A DNA stretch of 64,000 nucleotides from a bacterium (Candidatus Blackallbacteria) CG13_big_fil_rev_8_21_14_2_50_49_14 (GCA_002783405.1 PFGG01000072.1:1-64000); one strand, 5' to 3'. Numbered from the stretch's first letter, positions 51,430 to 60,504 are shown. The notes: generated by a model not told the origin, from the letters alone. Numbers and translations: made by a program.

Positions 51430-52521
51430 TTATTTCATTAAGGCATCATAGACTTGGCGCTTATTATAGTCGGAACTCATGTTCTGACCCACCTGGCGCA
51501 TCAGGAATTCCTTTTCAGGCATATCCATGCGTTGGCTGCGCACCATACTCTTAAAGCTTTCAACTTGGGTATATTCACTGCTGATGGTGCCGATGCTGAT
51601 AATCACAGACTGTTGAGCCTGAGGAGAAAGGCGTTGGGCTTGAATCAGATTGCCCAAAACCTGACCTTTGTTATAGTCTGAACTCATTTCACGGGTAGCT
51701 TTTGCCAGTTTGATAGCGGCATCATCACGCAGACTGGGGTTTTTAGCCAAAGTTTTGAGCAATTCAGTCTGGGTATAGTCAGAGCTGATGCCTTTGCTGA
51801 TCGTTTCGACCAACATCATCTGCTCACGGGTAGACATATCAGTTTGTCCCACCAATTTATTTAAAATCTGACCTTTTTCATAATCAGAACTGAGGGTACG
51901 CACCATTTCCAGTTTCAAATAGGCACCTGAATCACGCTCAGAGTTTTGGTAAGGATCGTTGAAAGGGCTTGAAGGCTGGGGTTTAAAAGGATCATGATGA
52001 GGCGCACTGGGTTGGGGCTTGAAGGGGTCATGTGAAGGCGAATTAAAGGGATTGCTGGGAGCGGGTTGGGTAAAGGGGTTGTGGCTGGTTTGCTTGGAAG
52101 TTCCAATCGTCAGGGTGCCAGCAACCAGCGCTTCAGCAAATTCTTTGCGGGAAATGCGATTATCACCATTGCTGTCTACCGCCCGCAAAACTTCTGGGCT
52201 GGCTTGAAAATCTTCTTTCGAAATCCAGGCATCTGAAACCCAATCTGCTACAGGACGATCAAAATTCTCATTGCGCTTTGAAAAATAATTGGCAATTTTA
52301 TCAGCCGTTTCAGGATTCAGGCTGGTAATAAAGACATCCCCCTTTTCGAGAGAGGTTGCAAGTTCACGGGTACCAGCCACACCATTTGCATTGCCAATCT
52401 GGCTTTGTGCATTCCAGGAAATATTGGCTTCTGCTTTGTCTACACGGTTATTGCGATTGGCGTCCATGGCGCGGGTAATGGCCATAAAATCTTGGGATTG
52501 AAGATTGGTTAAATTCGGCAT
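51430..52521 (-). CDS. EF-hand protein with Pro-rich linker and SDY repeat domain
   Basis: A 363-residue protein without a signal peptide. Two canonical EF-hand loops: DANRNNRVDKAE (20-31) and DSNGDNRISRKE (116-127). A linker (~145-195) repeats HDPFKPQPS and NPF motifs. The C-terminus holds five helical repeats of 34-35 residues, each opening with [S]S[DE]Y (Asp213, Asp248, Asp282, Glu316, Asp351) in an S-S-D-Y-x-K-x-Q-x-L-x-x-L pattern. Similar repeats occur in bacterial signalling or peptidase-associated proteins but their role is unclear. It is probably calcium-responsive. The upstream region carries the phased GGTTAA element. Confidence 0.78.
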   Translation of the reverse strand: MPNLTNLQSQDFMAITRAMDANRNNRVDKAEANISWNAQSQIGNANGVAGTRELATSLEKGDVFITSLNPETADKIANYFSKRNENFDRPVADWVSDAWISKEDFQASPEVLRAVDSNGDNRISRKEFAEALVAGTLTIGTSKQTSHNPFTQPAPSNPFNSPSHDPFKPQPSAPHHDPFKPQPSSPFNDPYQNSERDSGAYLKLEMVRTLSSDYEKGQILNKLVGQTDMSTREQMMLVETISKGISSDYTQTELLKTLAKNPSLRDDAAIKLAKATREMSSDYNKGQVLGNLIQAQRLSPQAQQSVIISIGTISSEYTQVESFKSMVRSQRMDMPEKEFLMRQVGQNMSSDYNKRQVYDALMK

Positions 52522-52604
52522 GGTGATATCCTCTTTTCAATTTTTAACACTTGAGTTTGATACCTATACTATCGAGTGTTTTACAGAATAAATTCTTATC
52601 TTAA

Positions 52605-52632
52605 GGTTAAGAGACAAGTAATAAATGGTTAA
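52605..52632 (-). promoter_or_regulatory. 11-bp-phased GGTTAA repeats upstream of the SDY-repeat gene
   Basis: GGTTAA at 52605, AAGTAA at 52616 and GGTTAA at 52627 on the + strand: exact 11-bp steps, 84-111 nt upstream of the start codon at 52521. It could also serve the divergent KASIII operon. Confidence 0.5.
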
Positions 52633-52689
52633 TTTTGATTCAAATCAATTTACAAATAGTTTAATCTTTTCAGGTTGGAGTGCTTGTTT

Positions 52690-53787
52690 ATGCCCAAAAG
52701 AATGTTAAAATTAGCCCTAAAGACTGAAGCTAAAATCAGCCTCCCAAAGTGGAAATCCACAGATATTCTAAGCAACAAAGGCACACATAGAAAGAGCATG
52801 AAAAAAATTCAGATCGCGGGCATGGGAAAATATTTACCTCCATTGCGGGTCAGTTCCGCCGAACTTGAAATCAAAATGGGCTTGGAACCTGGTTGGATAC
52901 TCGAAAAATCAGGCGTTGAATTTCGTCATTATGTAGAAGAAGACAGCAATTCGAGCATGGGCGCAAAAGCTTTAGAAAAAGCACTTACAAATGCTGAGAT
53001 GGAATACGAGGAATTGGATCTGATCATTTCAGCGGCAGGTTCTTATGACTATCCCATTCCAGACACCTCCTGCCTGATTCAAAAAGCTGCAGGCAAAGGG
53101 CTTTCAGGTATTCCCTCCTTTACAGTCGATGCAACCTGTCTCAGCTTTCTTACCGCCCTGGATCTTGCTGCCTGCCTGATCGAAATTGGCCGCTACCGAA
53201 ACATCGCGATTGTCAGCAGTGAAATTGCTTCAAAATCACTCAACCCCCAGGAATGGGAAAGCTCTACCCTCTTGGGAGATGGAGCCGCTGCAGCCATTTT
53301 GCGCCCGACCCCAGAGGAAGAAACTTCAGCAGTCCTCAGTGCTGCCATGGAGACTTATGGAGATGGGGCTTTTTATACTTGGGTCAAAGGGGGGGGCAAC
53401 GTCTTTCATCCCCGAATTGAAGCCGAAGATCGCGAAGCTTATACTTTTCATATGAACGGCCCCGCCGTCTTGGGAATGGCCTTCAGAAAACTGCGTCCTT
53501 TCGTAAAAAAACTCTTTCAGAAGCTCGATTTCAGCCTGCAAGAGATTGAACTTTTTGTGCCACATCAGGCCTCAGGCGTTGCACTTGAAAAGGCGCAAAG
53601 CTTTTTTCGCTTGGAGGATCATCAGTTCATGAGCAATATTCGCGATCATGGCAATTGTATTGGCGCCTCAATCCCGATGGCCCTCTGTGATGCGATTTCA
53701 CAGGGCCGAGTCAAACGCGGGGATCGGGTTTGCCTGCTGGGAACAGGGGCCGGGCTCTCGCTCGGAGGCCTGGTGATGACCTATTAG
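52690..53787 (+). CDS. 3-oxoacyl-ACP synthase III-like (KASIII/thiolase superfamily) enzyme
   Basis: 365 residues from the ATG at 52690 (GGAG 9 nt upstream). Homology begins only at a Met codon at 52798 (IQIAGMGKYLPPLRVSS), which could be the real start; the extra 36 residues are basic. Active site: TVDATCLSFLTALDLA (nucleophile Cys150 by the long numbering), FVPHQASG (His) and DHGNCIGASIP (Asn), the complete Cys-His-Asn triad. KASIII-type enzymes condense acyl-CoA or acyl-ACP with malonyl units or, as in OleA, with another acyl-CoA. The ATP-grasp and OleD-like genes follow, so this copy probably belongs to a dedicated product pathway rather than housekeeping fatty-acid synthesis. Confidence 0.85.
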   Translation: MPKRMLKLALKTEAKISLPKWKSTDILSNKGTHRKSMKKIQIAGMGKYLPPLRVSSAELEIKMGLEPGWILEKSGVEFRHYVEEDSNSSMGAKALEKALTNAEMEYEELDLIISAAGSYDYPIPDTSCLIQKAAGKGLSGIPSFTVDATCLSFLTALDLAACLIEIGRYRNIAIVSSEIASKSLNPQEWESSTLLGDGAAAAILRPTPEEETSAVLSAAMETYGDGAFYTWVKGGGNVFHPRIEAEDREAYTFHMNGPAVLGMAFRKLRPFVKKLFQKLDFSLQEIELFVPHQASGVALEKAQSFFRLEDHQFMSNIRDHGNCIGASIPMALCDAISQGRVKRGDRVCLLGTGAGLSLGGLVMTY

Positions 53788-53791
53788 CCCC

Positions 53792-54973
53792 ATGAGCCGG
53801 CATTACGAAAGGGTTTTGTTTACGGGGGGGCGAAGCCCCGCAACACTCGCGCTTTTACGTCTGTTTGCAGCCCGTGGGGCACGGTGTTTTGTGGCAGAAA
53901 GTATCACGCCCAATTTAGCGGGAGCTTCTCGATTTTGCCAGAAAAATCTCAGGGTTCCCCCACCCAATCAAGATCCTGAAGCCTATATTGCTGCACTTGA
54001 AAAATACATTCAGGCTTACAAAATTGAACTCTTGGTGCCGACCTGCGAAGAGGTTTTTTTTATCTCGCGTTGGAAACACCAACTGGAAAAACAATGCACG
54101 GTCTTCACTTCAAGCATCGATATTCTGACCCATCTGCACAGTAAATACCAATTCATTCAATTACTCAAGGCCTTAAAACTTTCTGCCCCAGAAACAGTCA
54201 AAGTAGAAACAAAGAGCCAACTTGAAGCTGCTCTGGCTGAATTTCCAAGCTACGTTCTGAAACCAGAATTTTCACGTTTTTCAAATTTTGTAATGATCAA
54301 TCAAGCTCCAGAGACATGCTTAGCAAAAATCTCACCCACCGCAGAAATCCCCTGGGTCGTGCAGGCCTTTCTTGAAGGCCCCCAATATTGCTCGTACAGT
54401 GTAGCCCGAGCAGGCAAACTGCTTGCCCACAGCGTCTATGCCAGCACCTATTGCGCTGGGTTGGGTTCGACGATTTATTTTGAATCGGCAGGCATTCCTG
54501 CCATTCTCCGAATCGTCGAGAAAATCGTTGCAGCCCTGGATTATACAGGCCAGATAGCCTTTGATTTTATCCACGCGGAGGGACGTTATTGGCCCATCGA
54601 ATGCAATCCCCGTGCCACCACCGGCACCCTGCTTTTTACGGTGGATGACGATTTACCCGCCGCCTTTTCTCCCGATTACCCAGGCCCGGTGATCCATCCC
54701 AGTGGCGAAAAAAACAGCATGGTGACTTTGGCCATGTATCTATACGCTTTGCCTCAGTTAAAGTCTTTAAGCGAATTCAGAACCTGGTGGGCAAAAATGG
54801 GAATGGCAGAAGACGCTATTTTTCATTGGGATGACCTGCAACCCTTTATCAAACAATTTCAGATCATGTGGAAAACCTGGCTGCTGGCAAAAAAACATCA
54901 GGTCACACTTTTAGAAGCCTCGACCCTCGATATTGAGTGGAATGGCCATTGGCCAGCAAGGAGCAAACAATGA
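53792..54973 (+). CDS. ATP-grasp enzyme
   Basis: A 393-residue protein starting 4 nt after the KASIII stop. It has an N-terminal Rossmann-like part (RVLFTGGRSPATLALLRLF) with LLVPTCEEVFF, then an ATP-grasp domain: YVLKPEFSRFSNFVM (ATP-binding Lys), WVVQAFLEGPQYCSYSVA, GQIAFDFIHAEGRYWPIECNPRATTG (Glu/Asn metal ligands). It resembles carbamoyl-phosphate synthetase-type ATP-grasp ligases acting on carboxylates through an acyl-phosphate. Substrate unknown; the operon suggests a carboxylate from fatty-acyl condensation. The stop overlaps the next ATG (ATGA). Confidence 0.85.
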   Translation: MSRHYERVLFTGGRSPATLALLRLFAARGARCFVAESITPNLAGASRFCQKNLRVPPPNQDPEAYIAALEKYIQAYKIELLVPTCEEVFFISRWKHQLEKQCTVFTSSIDILTHLHSKYQFIQLLKALKLSAPETVKVETKSQLEAALAEFPSYVLKPEFSRFSNFVMINQAPETCLAKISPTAEIPWVVQAFLEGPQYCSYSVARAGKLLAHSVYASTYCAGLGSTIYFESAGIPAILRIVEKIVAALDYTGQIAFDFIHAEGRYWPIECNPRATTGTLLFTVDDDLPAAFSPDYPGPVIHPSGEKNSMVTLAMYLYALPQLKSLSEFRTWWAKMGMAEDAIFHWDDLQPFIKQFQIMWKTWLLAKKHQVTLLEASTLDIEWNGHWPARSKQ

Positions 54974-55965
54974 AAATACTGGTCACAGGCGCCACAGGCT
55001 TTTTGGGCTTCCGTCTCATCCAGACACTGAAATTTGAAGGTTATGAAGTGATTGCAACAGGGCGCAATCCAATCATGGCCGAAAAAATAAGCCAATTGGG
55101 AATCCCCTTTGCAGCAGGGGCCGTTGAAGACAAGGAATTTCTGATACAGATTTCGCAAGGCGCAGAAGCTGTGATTCATACGGCAGGACTCTCTTCTCCC
55201 TGGGGGCACTACGCTGACTTTGAACGCAGCAATGTCTTGGGCACCGAAGCCGTCATTGCTGCCTGTTTAAAAAACAAAATCCGCAGACTGGTGCATGTTT
55301 CAACGCCCAGTATTTATGTGATCTACGGTGATCGCGAGCAGGTGAAAGAGTCTGATCCCCTGCCCCCCCAATTTATCAATGCTTACGCAGCCACCAAATT
55401 CCTGGCAGAAGAAAAAATCAGAGCCGCTTCAGCTCAAGGGCTTGAAACAATTATGATTCGCCCCCGGGCATTAATCGGCAAAGGGGACACTGTGATCGTG
55501 CCCCGTCTGCTCAGAGCCCATCAGGAAGGGCGTTTGCGCATTATTGGCTCAGGTCAGAACCGGGTGGATCTCACTGCTGTTTCAAACGTGGTGGATGCCT
55601 TGCTGCTCTGCCTGCATGCGCCCCAGGAGGCACTGAACGAGGCCTATAATATTACCAATGGGCAGCCTGTTCAACTCTGGGAATTTTTGGCTGAAGTCTT
55701 TGATCAATTGGGGCTCAGCCTCAACCGTAAAAAAATCCCCTATTCACTGGCTTTTGCTTTGGCGTCGGGCATGGAAGCGCTGGCAAAAATGGATCCTCAG
55801 TATAAAGAACCTCCCTTAACGCGCTACAGTGTGACCATGTTGGCAAAAAATCAAACCTTGAATATTGAGAAAGCCCGCCTGAAACTGGGCTATCAACCCC
55901 GCCAATCTCTTGAAGAGGCAAGTGAGGAGTTTATCCGCTGGTGGAAGCAAACACACTGGCTTTAG
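54970..55965 (+). CDS. NAD(P)-dependent reductase, OleD/3-beta-HSD-like (extended SDR)
   Basis: 331 residues from the ATG at 54970 (AAGGAG 7 nt upstream; overlaps the previous stop). Cofactor motif TGATGFLG (8-15) and catalytic YAATK (Tyr-x-x-x-Lys). The later sequence (VIVPRLLRAHQEGRLRIIGSG, VDLTAVSNVVDALLL, EPPLTRYSVTMLAKNQTLNIEKA) is close to OleD 2-alkyl-3-oxoalkanoate reductases and 3-beta-HSD-like SDRs. It would reduce the keto group of a beta-keto acid, fitting the upstream KASIII. No OleB or OleC homologue follows, so a classical olefin pathway is incomplete here. Confidence 0.83.
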   Translation: MKILVTGATGFLGFRLIQTLKFEGYEVIATGRNPIMAEKISQLGIPFAAGAVEDKEFLIQISQGAEAVIHTAGLSSPWGHYADFERSNVLGTEAVIAACLKNKIRRLVHVSTPSIYVIYGDREQVKESDPLPPQFINAYAATKFLAEEKIRAASAQGLETIMIRPRALIGKGDTVIVPRLLRAHQEGRLRIIGSGQNRVDLTAVSNVVDALLLCLHAPQEALNEAYNITNGQPVQLWEFLAEVFDQLGLSLNRKKIPYSLAFALASGMEALAKMDPQYKEPPLTRYSVTMLAKNQTLNIEKARLKLGYQPRQSLEEASEEFIRWWKQTHWL

Positions 55966-57515
55966 CGTGGCAAGCCTGGCAGGAAGGACGGCTGAGACAT
56001 GCTCGAAAACTGGCTGAACAAGCCAGCCGCGAAGTAGCCCAGGCCAGCCCGAGGGCTCATACCCTTTTGGCACGAATTTTTTTGGACAGTCAACTCCCCA
56101 CTCTTGCGCACATGCATTTGAATGCAGGCATTGCAAATCAGACCGATCAACTCTTGCAGGCCCAAATGTGCTGGGAACTGGGCCAATTTGAAGCAGGCCT
56201 TCAGGTTTTAAGCACTTTTCCCAATCCAAATCTGTCTGAATTTCGGGTCTTGAAATTTTTACTGAGCGAGGGTCTGAACCCTTCTGAAACCCACTTTCAG
56301 GAGCTGCTCTCAAGCCCCGAATCCCCCGAGGAAAGCCGACAGATTTTAAGCTTTTGCCATGGCCAAAGTAAAAATCCCCAAAGCCTTGAAAAATGGATTT
56401 TGGGGTTAAACGGCGCTGAAAGTTTTCAGCTTGAAAGCCATTTAATCCTCGCTCAATCCTATTTTGATCAAGGGGATATTCAGGCCTCCCGCGCGTGGTT
56501 TCTCTCTGCCCAAAAATTTGCGCCTCAGAATAGCCGCATTTTGCTTGGCCTCGGGCTTTGCGCCCAGCAAAGCGGAAACAAGAACCTGGCGGAGTCCTAT
56601 TATCAACAGGCACTTCAAATCCAACCGGGACTGATTTCAGCACATTTTAACCTGGGGGTTTTGTATCTCAGCCAGGGCCAATGGCGTGAGGGCTTTCGCA
56701 AACTCGAATGGCGCCTGCAGAAACCCAGACTGAAAAAACTGCTGAAACCGCTTTGGCAGGGGCAAAACTTAAAAGAACGCAGACTGCTGGTTCAGGCCGA
56801 ATATGGGTTGGGGGATCAAATTCAATTCTGGCGCTTTTTAAGCCCCCTTTGCGAGCAAGTTGGAGCGCTTATTCTGGAAGTGCCTGCCCCCCTGTTTCAT
56901 CTGGCAGAACGACTCAACTTACCGATCACGCTTTTCAAAGAGGGCAGCGCCCCTCCGGCCTATGATTATGCAATTCCCCTGCTAAGCCTGCCTTTTCGCC
57001 TCAATTTAGCCAAAGACTCAGACATGCGCAGTTTGCCGCCCTGGAAATTGCCCCAAGTCTCAAAACCGAGTCCGAAAAGGACGCCCAAAATTGGACTGGT
57101 TTGGCAAGGGCGTATCGCCCCAGCCCACAAAAGCTACCGCCAGCTCCAAGCCCAGAAAGCCATCCCCCGTCAGCAAATTCAGGCCTGGGTTGAAGATTTC
57201 CCTGCGGCTGAATATCTTGCCCTACAACCCGATTTATTACCAGAAGCCATCCCCCCAGGCATTCAAGATGCGGGGGCTCAACTTGAAAACTTTGAGCAGA
57301 CCCTCAATCTTCTTCAAGACTTAGATGCGCTGCTCAGTATTGATTCAGCCCCCCTCCATCTGGCTGGGTCTTGCCAAGTTCCGGCGAGGCTCCTGCTCAA
57401 TGAACCACGCCCCTGGCTCTGGCCGGCCACAGGAGCAGAAACCTATTGGTATCCCCAAGTGAAATTGCTCTCCCCCCTGAACCCAGGCTTCAATCCCCTG
57501 GCAGGAATAATTTAA
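55941..57515 (+). CDS. TPR protein with GT9-like glycosyltransferase domain
   Basis: A 524-residue protein. GTG start inside the end of the reductase gene (25-nt overlap, GAGGAG upstream). Residues ~1-235 contain TPRs (SRILLGLGLCAQQSGNKNLAESYYQQALQIQ). Residues ~260-520 resemble the heptosyltransferase-like domain that follows TPRs in many bacteria: LLVQAEYGLGDQIQFWRFLSPL, KIGLVWQGRIAPAHKSYRQ and LDALLSIDSAPLHLAGSCQVPARLLL. A nucleotide-sugar glycosyltransferase role is likely; acceptor unknown. It may belong to the KASIII operon by overlap or be coincidentally downstream. Confidence 0.8.
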   Translation: MEANTLALAWQAWQEGRLRHARKLAEQASREVAQASPRAHTLLARIFLDSQLPTLAHMHLNAGIANQTDQLLQAQMCWELGQFEAGLQVLSTFPNPNLSEFRVLKFLLSEGLNPSETHFQELLSSPESPEESRQILSFCHGQSKNPQSLEKWILGLNGAESFQLESHLILAQSYFDQGDIQASRAWFLSAQKFAPQNSRILLGLGLCAQQSGNKNLAESYYQQALQIQPGLISAHFNLGVLYLSQGQWREGFRKLEWRLQKPRLKKLLKPLWQGQNLKERRLLVQAEYGLGDQIQFWRFLSPLCEQVGALILEVPAPLFHLAERLNLPITLFKEGSAPPAYDYAIPLLSLPFRLNLAKDSDMRSLPPWKLPQVSKPSPKRTPKIGLVWQGRIAPAHKSYRQLQAQKAIPRQQIQAWVEDFPAAEYLALQPDLLPEAIPPGIQDAGAQLENFEQTLNLLQDLDALLSIDSAPLHLAGSCQVPARLLLNEPRPWLWPATGAETYWYPQVKLLSPLNPGFNPLAGII

Positions 57516-57533
57516 ACCTGTTTAAATAGGGGG

Positions 57534-58037
57534 ATGAGAGTCATTTCAACACGCAGATTCGCCCAGTTTCTCATCCCTTTCCTGGCCTTCGGTGCAGTCG
57601 CCTGTAGCCCAGTAGATGCCCGTGCCCCCCAAACAGCGAGTAAAGCCACAGCTTCCCCCCTGGCCCTGATCCCAGCCAAATTTGGAGAGATTGAGCTGCA
57701 ATTGGAATTGGCAAGAACCCCTCAAGAACAGCAGACAGGTCTGATGAATCGCAAATCCTTGCCTGAAAACCAGGGCATGCTGTTTATTTTTGAACAGGAA
57801 AAAACCCTGGGATTTTGGATGAAAAACACCCTGATTCCCTTGAGTATCGCCTTTCTCAACTCAAAACTTGAGATTGTCGATATTCAGGAAATGCAAGCAT
57901 TGGACGAAACAACCCATATTTCCTTAAAACCAGCGCTTTATGCCCTCGAAATGAATCAAGCTTGGTTTAAAAAACACTCTATTCAAGTGGGAACAAAACT
58001 GACAGTTTCATTGCCAGAAGCCGCTTCCCAGCCTTGA
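57534..58037 (+). CDS. DUF192-family lipoprotein
   Basis: A 167-residue protein. Signal peptide with lipobox GAVAC. DUF192 core at ~45-160: ELARTPQEQQTGLMNRKSLPENQGMLFIFEQE, FWMKNTLIPLSIAFL and EIVDIQEM are the diagnostic motifs. DUF192 is a small beta-barrel-like family of unknown function, often exported. GGGGG abuts the ATG, so the ribosome site is unusual. Lies 18 nt after the TPR glycosyltransferase and may be in the same transcript. Confidence 0.9.
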   Translation: MRVISTRRFAQFLIPFLAFGAVACSPVDARAPQTASKATASPLALIPAKFGEIELQLELARTPQEQQTGLMNRKSLPENQGMLFIFEQEKTLGFWMKNTLIPLSIAFLNSKLEIVDIQEMQALDETTHISLKPALYALEMNQAWFKKHSIQVGTKLTVSLPEAASQP

Positions 58038-58111
58038 GGGTGCAGCCCTCACAGATCAGAAATGAAATGCAAGGCTAAAATGACCAGAGGATATAGACAG
58101 GTCTGTCAATT

Positions 58112-59875
58112 ATGAAAAATAACCGGGACAATTTAACTTCCCGATCTGCCAGGAAAAAACATACCCTTTTCCGGCAGACGTTGGTCATGCTGTGTGCATC
58201 GGGGTTTCTCAGTTTTCATCTTCCAGCTTTTGCACAACCCGCTGCTTCTGTCATTCAAAACCTGCAATACAATAACCGTGAACAAATTTTGGGATTTACC
58301 TCCACCAACCGGCCCTTGCCACAAATTCAATATTTGCCACGAGAATCGGGACGACGTGTCGTTATCGATTTGCCCGATGCGATTTTTCCCCAGGTGCGCG
58401 ATGAAATCTCGCCCAAAATTCCTGGCGTAGAAAAAGTAAGGATCAGCCAATTCACGAATGATCCACCTGCAGTGCGCATGGTGCTGGATGTTGAAAAAGA
58501 AGTCGATGTTGCCATCCGAACTGAACCTTTGGGTCAGGGTTTCCAAACCTGGATACAACCCCATCAACAGGCTGGAACAGCTCAAAAAACTTTTCGAGTC
58601 AGCCCTCCCACGATTCAACTCGCTGCGATTCAATCCGTTGAATTGAAAAAACTCGAATTACGCAATAACAACCTCTATATGGAAGGAACTGGCCCCCTTT
58701 ACCCTGAAATCCGCAAATTAGATGCAGAAGAAAAGCGATATGGCATCACCCTTTACAATGTACGCAGTCCGCTCAATGGCAAGCGTCCCGAACTCAACTC
58801 AGCACTGTTTAAGGATGTTCAAATTGCAAACAGCTCTGATCGCGTAGAAATTCAGTTTAAACTGACCCGCGACGATGTGGAAATCGTGCCATTCAGTGAA
58901 GACAATAACTGCACGATTCAATTTCTAGTACTCGCCTCCTCTAAAAACTTAGCCAAACTCGATGAAATCGAAATCATGGAAATGGATTCGACAGTGACGC
59001 GAATTCGCATTCACACGGATCGCCCCTTTGATTATCAGATTTATCCCCTTGAAAAGCCGCATCGCCTGGTGATTGATACGCTGGGAACCGTTTTAACCCA
59101 GCGGGAGGATACACGCCTGATTCGCTCCAGCGGGAATTTAGAACGAATCCGCATGGCACCCTTAAACCGTCAACAAAACTCAGATATTCGCTTTGTTTTT
59201 GATTTAAAAGGTGAAGTGGCCTATCAATACAGCACCCACGATCGCTATGTCGAAATCATTTTACAAGCCCGAGACCGGGATCGCCCCCCCCCGATAGATG
59301 AAGCCAGCCGACGTGCTTTTATTGTGATTGACGCTGGACACGGGGGCAATGATCCCGGTGCGATTGGCAAAGGGGGCATTCGAGAAAAAGAAGTGACCCT
59401 GGCTGTTTCAGATTATTTGAAACGCTACCTTGAAAACGATCAATTCAAGGTGATCTTAACCCGCGCCGAAGATTTAGAGATTCTTTTACAGCCCCGCGTC
59501 GATGTCGCAAACCTACGCAATTCCGATCTATTTATCAGCATTCATTGCAATTCAATGCCCCCCAACAATGAGCATATCAAAGGAATCGAAACCTATTACA
59601 CCACCCCCCAAAGCAAAGAATTGGCAGATGTTTTGCATCAATATCTTGTCAAAGAATTGGGCGCTCCTGATCGCAGGGTACGCAAACGGGGACTTTTTGT
59701 CACCCGCAAAACCAAAATGCCCTCTGTCTTACTCGAAATTGGCTTTGTTTCAAACCCTGAAGAAGAAGCCCTCTTAAGCAGCAGTGCTTACCAACGCAGA
59801 GTCGCCAAGGCGATTCGAGATGGAATCTATGATTATTTAAGCAAACACAAGCCACAAAGAGCGGGCAACTTATAA
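58112..59875 (+). CDS. N-acetylmuramoyl-L-alanine amidase with AMIN domains
   Basis: A 587-residue protein. The signal peptide ends at AFA-QP near 40. Two AMIN-type domains (~45-150 and ~290-385; IRIHTDRPFDYQIYPLEKPHRLVIDTLG is a clear copy) target it to peptidoglycan or the division site. The Amidase_3 domain (~400-580) has zinc ligands His410 in IDAGHGGNDPGA, Glu in REKEVT, His in ISIHCNS and the catalytic Glu in VLLEIGFVSN. It cleaves the amide bond between muramic acid and the stem peptide, typically for daughter-cell separation; its domain layout resembles cyanobacterial AmiC. Ends before a bidirectional terminator. Confidence 0.93.
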   Translation: MKNNRDNLTSRSARKKHTLFRQTLVMLCASGFLSFHLPAFAQPAASVIQNLQYNNREQILGFTSTNRPLPQIQYLPRESGRRVVIDLPDAIFPQVRDEISPKIPGVEKVRISQFTNDPPAVRMVLDVEKEVDVAIRTEPLGQGFQTWIQPHQQAGTAQKTFRVSPPTIQLAAIQSVELKKLELRNNNLYMEGTGPLYPEIRKLDAEEKRYGITLYNVRSPLNGKRPELNSALFKDVQIANSSDRVEIQFKLTRDDVEIVPFSEDNNCTIQFLVLASSKNLAKLDEIEIMEMDSTVTRIRIHTDRPFDYQIYPLEKPHRLVIDTLGTVLTQREDTRLIRSSGNLERIRMAPLNRQQNSDIRFVFDLKGEVAYQYSTHDRYVEIILQARDRDRPPPIDEASRRAFIVIDAGHGGNDPGAIGKGGIREKEVTLAVSDYLKRYLENDQFKVILTRAEDLEILLQPRVDVANLRNSDLFISIHCNSMPPNNEHIKGIETYYTTPQSKELADVLHQYLVKELGAPDRRVRKRGLFVTRKTKMPSVLLEIGFVSNPEEEALLSSSAYQRRVAKAIRDGIYDYLSKHKPQRAGNL

Positions 59876-59941
59876 GGGCTGCAGACTGCTTCAGTAAAGT
59901 AATCTTAAATCGTTTTAAGGGTCTCAAAATGCCTCAAAACA

Positions 59942-59965
59942 AAAGCCCGGCTCTGGCCGGGCTTT
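59942..59965. terminator. Bidirectional intrinsic terminator
   Basis: AAAGCCCGGC-TCTG-GCCGGGCTTT, a 10-bp perfect stem between the convergent amidase and membrane-protein genes. Confidence 0.88.
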
Positions 59966-59979
59966 CAAATTTTGATTGT

Positions 59980-60504
59980 TTATTGATTCAGCAAAGGTTG
60001 CATTTTTTCTTCATGGCTGCCTTTCAAGGCACTCAGGGTCCCTCCGCCAACGAAGGTAATCGCTGAACCTGCAGCAAAGATAGGTGCAAAACTCATTCCG
60101 ACCATTGCCCAACCCATTGCGTCTTCACCGTGGGTTACAGAAGCACCCACTACCGCAGCCCCTACAGCCAAACCCGCCAAAGCAAGAGTGCCTTTGGTTC
60201 CCCAGTTCCAGGCGCCTTCCATAAAGGTATTTTTTTCATTATCAACAGCTTTCACATCAGCCAGAACCGATCCTGACTCCGTATGCAATTGAACAAAAGG
60301 CATATCGCCTTTTTTCTGCAAAGCTTTCAAATCCAAACCATCACCTTGCAGGACATAATTTTTTCCATTGGCCTGAAAATAGACCTGATCCAGACCATCT
60401 TTTTTTCCAGCTTGATAGGCCTGTTCCAAAGCCACGCCCGGTTTTAATTCACGCAAGCTTCCGCCCAGGGACTTTCCATTGACTGTAACAACATTTAAAT
60501 TCAT
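59980..60504 (-). CDS. Small membrane protein of unknown function
   Basis: A 174-residue protein. The N-terminal ~100 residues are soluble with a beta-rich pattern (NVVTVNGKSLGGSLRELKPGV, YFQANGKNYVLQGDGLDLKALQKKG). Residues ~105-165 are Gly/Ala-rich and hydrophobic (GTLALAGLAVGAAVVGASV, AMVGMSFAPIFAAGSAITFVGGGTL), forming two membrane or glycine-zipper helices. No signal peptide. Function unknown. It shares the phased-repeat upstream element and the glycine-zipper character with the 27868-28398 protein. Confidence 0.65.
   Translation of the reverse strand: MNLNVVTVNGKSLGGSLRELKPGVALEQAYQAGKKDGLDQVYFQANGKNYVLQGDGLDLKALQKKGDMPFVQLHTESGSVLADVKAVDNEKNTFMEGAWNWGTKGTLALAGLAVGAAVVGASVTHGEDAMGWAMVGMSFAPIFAAGSAITFVGGGTLSALKGSHEEKMQPLLNQ

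Noticed and set aside
58036-58053. TGAGGG...CCCTCA hairpin after the DUF192 gene as a terminator
   Set aside because: The stem is short and no T-tract follows.
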